Source: an uncultured Collinsella sp.
GTDB lineage: Bacteria; Actinomycetota; Coriobacteriia; Coriobacteriales; Coriobacteriaceae
Direction of reading: 5' to 3'
NCBI GenBank assembly: GCA_900544225.1
Contig: UQUD01000078.1
Coordinates: 1-8,465 of the forward strand
DNA length: 8,465 nucleotides
The position numbers and the translations under genes are program-made. The notes under the pieces were generated by a model. It made no database searches and had not been told where the DNA came from. It saw nothing but the letters and a program-made list of their open reading frames with translations. Below, in pieces: positions 6,135-8,465 of the stretch (position 1 is its first letter; each line of letters starts with the position of its first letter).

Positions 6135-7019
6135 TTATTTGTTCGCGCTGGCGGTGCCGGCGTGCGAGGGGGCGACAACTTTGAGCGGCTGCACGAGGGA
6201 TTCCTCACGCACGGGGACCGCGGAGGCGGGCGCTTCTTTGCTTTTGGCCTTAGTGGATTCGGAACGTGCGATCTCTTCATCGAGGGCATCGATATCAGCG
6301 TCCTCGACCACGGCGTTGAGTGATTCAAATACGCGGTTCTTGAGCAGCGCGGTATGTACGCCCTCGGTGAGGTCATGCAACTTCTTAAACGCACGCTCGA
6401 GCTTGGCATCGCGCTCGTCGTCGGAAGTGTCCATACCGAGCATGCTCACGAGCACCTGCTCAAACATCGAGGACTCACGGTTTGCCGAAGATACGTACTG
6501 GCGTAGGTTTCGCGGCTCGATATGGAAACGCGAAAGCTCGGAGCAGTAACGGATGATCGGGAAATCGCGGCCATCGACAAGCTCGCGGTTCTGCGGGCTC
6601 TTGATGATGCGAATGAGGTCGTTTTCGGCCAGGGAGCGAATAAACGAGATCTCGACGCCGAGCATATCGGGTATGGTCTCGATGGGATGCAGCTTTTGCT
6701 TGGTTTCCTTGGGCTCTGTCTTGAGCGGAACGTCGGACAGCAGACCCACCTCGTAGGCGAGCGTAGACAGGTCCGTGGCGTTTTCCAGGCGCTGCTTGAT
6801 CACGTTGAGCGGCATGTAGCGAGTCTTCTGCAGATGCAGAATGACCTCCAGGCGGTCAACGTCCTCCTTGGAGTACTGGCGATACCCCTTAGGCGTACGA
6901 TGAGGGGTAATGAGCCCCTCATCCTCGAGAAATCTAATTTTTGAGTTCGAAAGATCGGGGTATGCGCCTCGAAGTAGATTGACGACCTGGCCGATACTCA
7001 GATAGTTGCGTTCGGCCAT
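6135..7019 (-). CDS. MerR-family regulator, FtsR/Rv1828-like
   Basis: A 294-residue transcription regulator. The N-terminal MerR winged helix covers about 5-80: LSIGQVVNLLRGAYPDLSNS (7-26), KIRFLEDEGLITPHR (27-41), KGYRQYS (44-50) and an RYMPLNVIKQRL segment (67-78). A second helical region (110-195) contains LGVEISFIRSLAENDLI (120-136), a repeat of the winged-helix pattern, and FHIEPRNLRQY (165-175). Both halves match my memory of Mycobacterium Rv1828 and Corynebacterium FtsR; the latter activates ftsZ. The last 40 residues are Ala/Ser/Glu-rich and probably disordered. No metal-binding cysteines are seen. The gene starts three bases after the FHA stop; GGTGAG, which includes the end of the FHA gene, lies six bases before the ATG, so the two are probably translationally coupled. 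Target genes are not visible here. Confidence 0.85.
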   Translation of the reverse strand: MAERNYLSIGQVVNLLRGAYPDLSNSKIRFLEDEGLITPHRTPKGYRQYSKEDVDRLEVILHLQKTRYMPLNVIKQRLENATDLSTLAYEVGLLSDVPLKTEPKETKQKLHPIETIPDMLGVEISFIRSLAENDLIRIIKSPQNRELVDGRDFPIIRYCSELSRFHIEPRNLRQYVSSANRESSMFEQVLVSMLGMDTSDDERDAKLERAFKKLHDLTEGVHTALLKNRVFESLNAVVEDADIDALDEEIARSESTKAKSKEAPASAVPVREESLVQPLKVVAPSHAGTASANK

Positions 7020-7022
7020 GCC

Positions 7023-7457
7023 CTACTCACCGGTTTCGATGCGCTCCGGCGTGCTCTCGTGATAGATGAGCGTAAACGTACCGATCTGGACGGAAGAGCC
7101 GTCGTGCAGCGGTGCGCCGTTGACGATAGCGCCGTCAACCCACGTACCGTTGAGCGAGCCCAAGTCCTCGATGCGGGCTCCCAGACCCTCGCGAATAATA
7201 CGCGCGTGGCTACGCGACACGGTCATGTCGTTGAGGAAGATGCCGTTAGCGGGATCGCGGCCGATGGTGGTTACATTGTCCTCGAGCTCAAAGGCGGCGC
7301 CGGTCTGCGGACCCTTGACGATAGACAACACGGGCGCGGTGATGTGCACGTTGGCCATGAGGTCGGGAACGGTGACATCGCTCGAAGGAACGCGGAAAAC
7401 GCAGGTAGCGTCAGCGGCCTTATCGTTCTGAGGCATATTGTTAACCATGTTGTCCAT
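7023..7457 (-). CDS. FHA-domain phospho-signalling protein, GarA/OdhI-like
   Basis: A 144-residue cytoplasmic protein with one C-terminal FHA domain (about 43-132), a phosphothreonine-binding module. The binding residues are present: GRDPANGIFLND (66-77), SRSHAR (81-86) and SLNGTWVDG (101-109). The N-terminal tail holds ATCVFR (17-22). This aligns with the TTSVFR switch motif of mycobacterial GarA, where a serine/threonine kinase phosphorylates the tail and the domain then binds it intramolecularly, releasing TCA-cycle enzymes and glutamate dehydrogenase. Only the second of the two threonines is kept here (T18). I chose the ATG at 7457 because AGGGG lies five bases upstream; the in-frame TTG at 7490 has no such support. 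It lies 66 bases after pgsA and 3 before the MerR gene. Partners are inferred. Confidence 0.87.
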   Translation of the reverse strand: MDNMVNNMPQNDKAADATCVFRVPSSDVTVPDLMANVHITAPVLSIVKGPQTGAAFELEDNVTTIGRDPANGIFLNDMTVSRSHARIIREGLGARIEDLGSLNGTWVDGAIVNGAPLHDGSSVQIGTFTLIYHESTPERIETGE

Positions 7458-7462
7458 GACAA

Positions 7463-7467
7463 CCCCT
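7463..7467 (-). promoter_or_regulatory. Shine-Dalgarno site that sets the FHA gene start
   Basis: AGGGG on the minus strand lies five bases before the ATG at 7457, which supports the 144-residue form over a longer TTG-initiated one. Confidence 0.65.
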
Positions 7468-7523
7468 AACTTAACGCGGACATGCCGCAAAGAATGAACT
7501 GTACGTAATCATACCCCAATGGC

Positions 7524-8228
7524 TTAGTCTTCGATTTCGGGGTTAAGAAAGTCGATGTCTTCGTCCTCGGGATGTGCGACAGCCTGTTTAATGGCCGCTC
7601 CACCCTTAATGGAATAGATGACAGCAGTGAGCATGGAGAAGATCACGCCGCCATACACAAAGAAGATGCCGAGCGGTACCGGACTGCCGTTGAGGCCCGG
7701 GAAGGCCGTGAACGTGGCGGGCAGCAGATGCCAGCCATCCACAGTGGGAAAGCCCAGCAGCATGAGCGAGAAGCCGGTCATGAGCAGCGCCGTGGCAATC
7801 TTGCCGGGAAACACTACGTCGATGGGACGGCGGTGATAGTGGCGCACGATAAGCGTGCCGATTCCCAGGTAGATATCGCGGCCGATGATGAGCACGCAGA
7901 CCCAGATGGGAAGCTCGCCGCGGACCACCAGGCCCAGTACGCCGGTAAATAGCAGCGCACGGTCGCAGATGGGATCCATAACCTTGCCGAGCCACGAGAC
8001 CGTTTTGGTCATGCGGGCAATCTGGCCGTCCATCCAGTCGGTGGAGGCCGCGATGGCATAAATGACGATGGCGACGACACGGTTGTTGTCCGTCACAAAC
8101 AGGTACAGGAAGACCAGCGTGAGGATCAGGCGCGTGAAGGTAATGAAATTGGAGATCGTGAAGATCTTATTCGACGGGTAATCGGAAGTGCCGATAAGCT
8201 CCTTTTTGATCTTCTTTTTGATGCCCAC
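7524..8228 (-). CDS. pgsA: CDP-alcohol phosphatidyltransferase, probable phosphatidylglycerophosphate synthase
   Basis: A 234-residue membrane enzyme that joins CDP-diacylglycerol to an alcohol, most likely glycerol-3-phosphate, to start phosphatidylglycerol synthesis. The full family signature D-x2-D-G-x2-A-R-x8-G-x3-D-x3-D is present at D64, D67, G68, A71, R72, G81, D85 and D89. Hydrophobic segments lie near 27-46, 50-63, 91-102, 105-126, 144-160 and 185-205. A basic N-terminus (KKKIKKE, 4-10) precedes the first helix, and an acidic tail (EDEDIDF) ends the protein. The GTG at 8228 is chosen: GGGGGAG lies four bases upstream, and the in-frame ATG at 8354 lies beyond a good promoter. It is first in the operon. 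Phosphatidylinositol-phosphate or cardiolipin synthase cannot be excluded from sequence alone. Confidence 0.85.
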   Translation of the reverse strand: MGIKKKIKKELIGTSDYPSNKIFTISNFITFTRLILTLVFLYLFVTDNNRVVAIVIYAIAASTDWMDGQIARMTKTVSWLGKVMDPICDRALLFTGVLGLVVRGELPIWVCVLIIGRDIYLGIGTLIVRHYHRRPIDVVFPGKIATALLMTGFSLMLLGFPTVDGWHLLPATFTAFPGLNGSPVPLGIFFVYGGVIFSMLTAVIYSIKGGAAIKQAVAHPEDEDIDFLNPEIED

Positions 8229-8232
8229 AGGA

Positions 8233-8239
8233 CTCCCCC
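8233..8239 (-). promoter_or_regulatory. Shine-Dalgarno site that sets a GTG start for pgsA
   Basis: GGGGGAG on the minus strand lies four bases before the GTG at 8228. The spacing is a little short but the pairing is strong, and no in-frame ATG lies between this point and the catalytic domain. Confidence 0.65.
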
Positions 8240-8264
8240 GCTGGTAAACGACAAAACTTTCGAT

Positions 8265-8293
8265 ACTATACCCGTTCTGGCGATGTCTATCCA
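8265..8293 (-). promoter_or_regulatory. Promoter of the pgsA-FHA-MerR-apt-NlpC operon
   Basis: On the minus strand TGGATA (8288-8293, four of six) is followed after exactly 17 bases by TATAGT (8265-8270, five of six). Transcription would start near 8258, giving a leader of about 30 bases before the pgsA GTG. This is the best promoter match I found for the five genes. Confidence 0.6.
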
Positions 8294-8356
8294 GCGCAAG
8301 CATAGAGAGTCCAGACATGTGGAGGGTGGTTCTGAGCTGCGCTGTATTCTGCAATT

Positions 8357-8413
8357 GTGTACATCAGTCACCAAAAACGACATTTTTCGGCATCTTTGGT
8401 GGCTGATGTACAC
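8357..8413. repeat. Near-perfect inverted repeat (19-bp arms) upstream of the operon
   Basis: GTGTACATCAGTCACCAAA (8357-8375) and TTTGGTGGCTGATGTACAC (8395-8413) are complementary at 18 of 19 positions. The one exception is T-G, a wobble pair in plus-strand RNA. The loop is 19 bases. GTTTTGATTT follows on the plus strand, so it could terminate a plus-strand transcript, but no plus-strand gene precedes it. It could also end a minus-strand gene beyond the window, or be a dispersed extragenic repeat. It lies about 65 bases upstream of the pgsA -35 box. Confidence 0.75.
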
Positions 8414-8465
8414 GTTTTGATTTGGTGATTACATCGATCGGGAAAGTTGTTGCTTTAAGCAAATG

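Noticed and set aside
7458..7523. Internal promoter between pgsA and the FHA gene (TATGAT on the minus strand near 7510)
   Set aside because: The -10-like box has no acceptable -35 at 16-18 bases, and the gap is short enough for simple co-transcription.
8229..8354. N-terminal extension of PgsA from an ATG at 8354
   Set aside because: The extension has no membrane or domain features and overlaps the proposed promoter. GGGGGAG before the GTG at 8228 gives a better start.
8450..8462. Small palindrome TTGCTTTAAGCAA near the right edge
   Set aside because: Six-base arms at the window end, with no promoter or gene in view, are too little to call a site.
8367..8465. Minus-strand frame open from the right window edge for about 33 codons, ending in TGA within the inverted repeat
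   Set aside because: A frame this short stays open by chance fairly often, no family is recognisable, and its end would fall inside the inverted repeat. It could be a gene tail only if sequence to the right supports it.
1..8465. CRISPR array, tRNA, rRNA, insertion sequence or riboswitch
   Set aside because: I saw no regularly spaced direct repeats, tRNA-like cloverleaf, rRNA core sequence, transposase motif or long structured leader. All intergenic regions are under about 220 bases and are accounted for above.

Overview
The window looks like ordinary chromosomal sequence from a moderately GC-rich actinobacterium. My best guess is the class Coriobacteriia (Collinsella-like). I infer this from the protein families, the codon use and the pgsA / FHA / MerR neighbourhood; no marker gene here proves it. 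I see no mobile element, CRISPR array, rRNA, tRNA or toxin/defence cassette. Nine protein genes fill most of the window.

Left part (1-2560): an 86-base near-perfect palindrome at the window edge is followed by a minus-strand MGDG-synthase-family glycosyltransferase (106-1407). This gene is divergent from a plus-strand thioredoxin reductase, trxB (1525-2463), which ends in a strong intrinsic terminator.

Middle part (2560-4380): a plus-strand DUF1836 winged-helix-like protein (2679-3290) has a 13-bp palindrome in its promoter. It converges on a minus-strand DegV-family fatty-acid-binding protein (3364-4230), with a hairpin terminator between them. The region upstream of degV carries a perfect -10 box and a second CTAG-type palindrome.

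Right part (4341-8293): a five-gene minus-strand operon is read from a promoter at 8265-8293: pgsA-like CDP-alcohol phosphatidyltransferase, GarA/OdhI-like FHA protein, FtsR-like MerR regulator, adenine phosphoribosyltransferase, secreted NlpC/P60 hydrolase. It ends in an intrinsic terminator at 4341-4381. The pgsA ... FHA-MerR order echoes the mycobacterial pgsA2 ... garA-Rv1828 region. The operon therefore appears to group phospholipid synthesis, phospho-threonine signalling, division-gene control and peptidoglycan cleavage, with a purine salvage enzyme embedded. The FHA protein keeps the GarA-type N-terminal phospho-switch but with only one of the two threonines.

A 57-base near-perfect inverted repeat (8357-8413) lies upstream of the operon promoter. 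This repeat, the palindrome at 1-86, the CTAG palindromes and the one-threonine FHA switch are the least explained signals. I do not see convincing evidence of a wholly new system.
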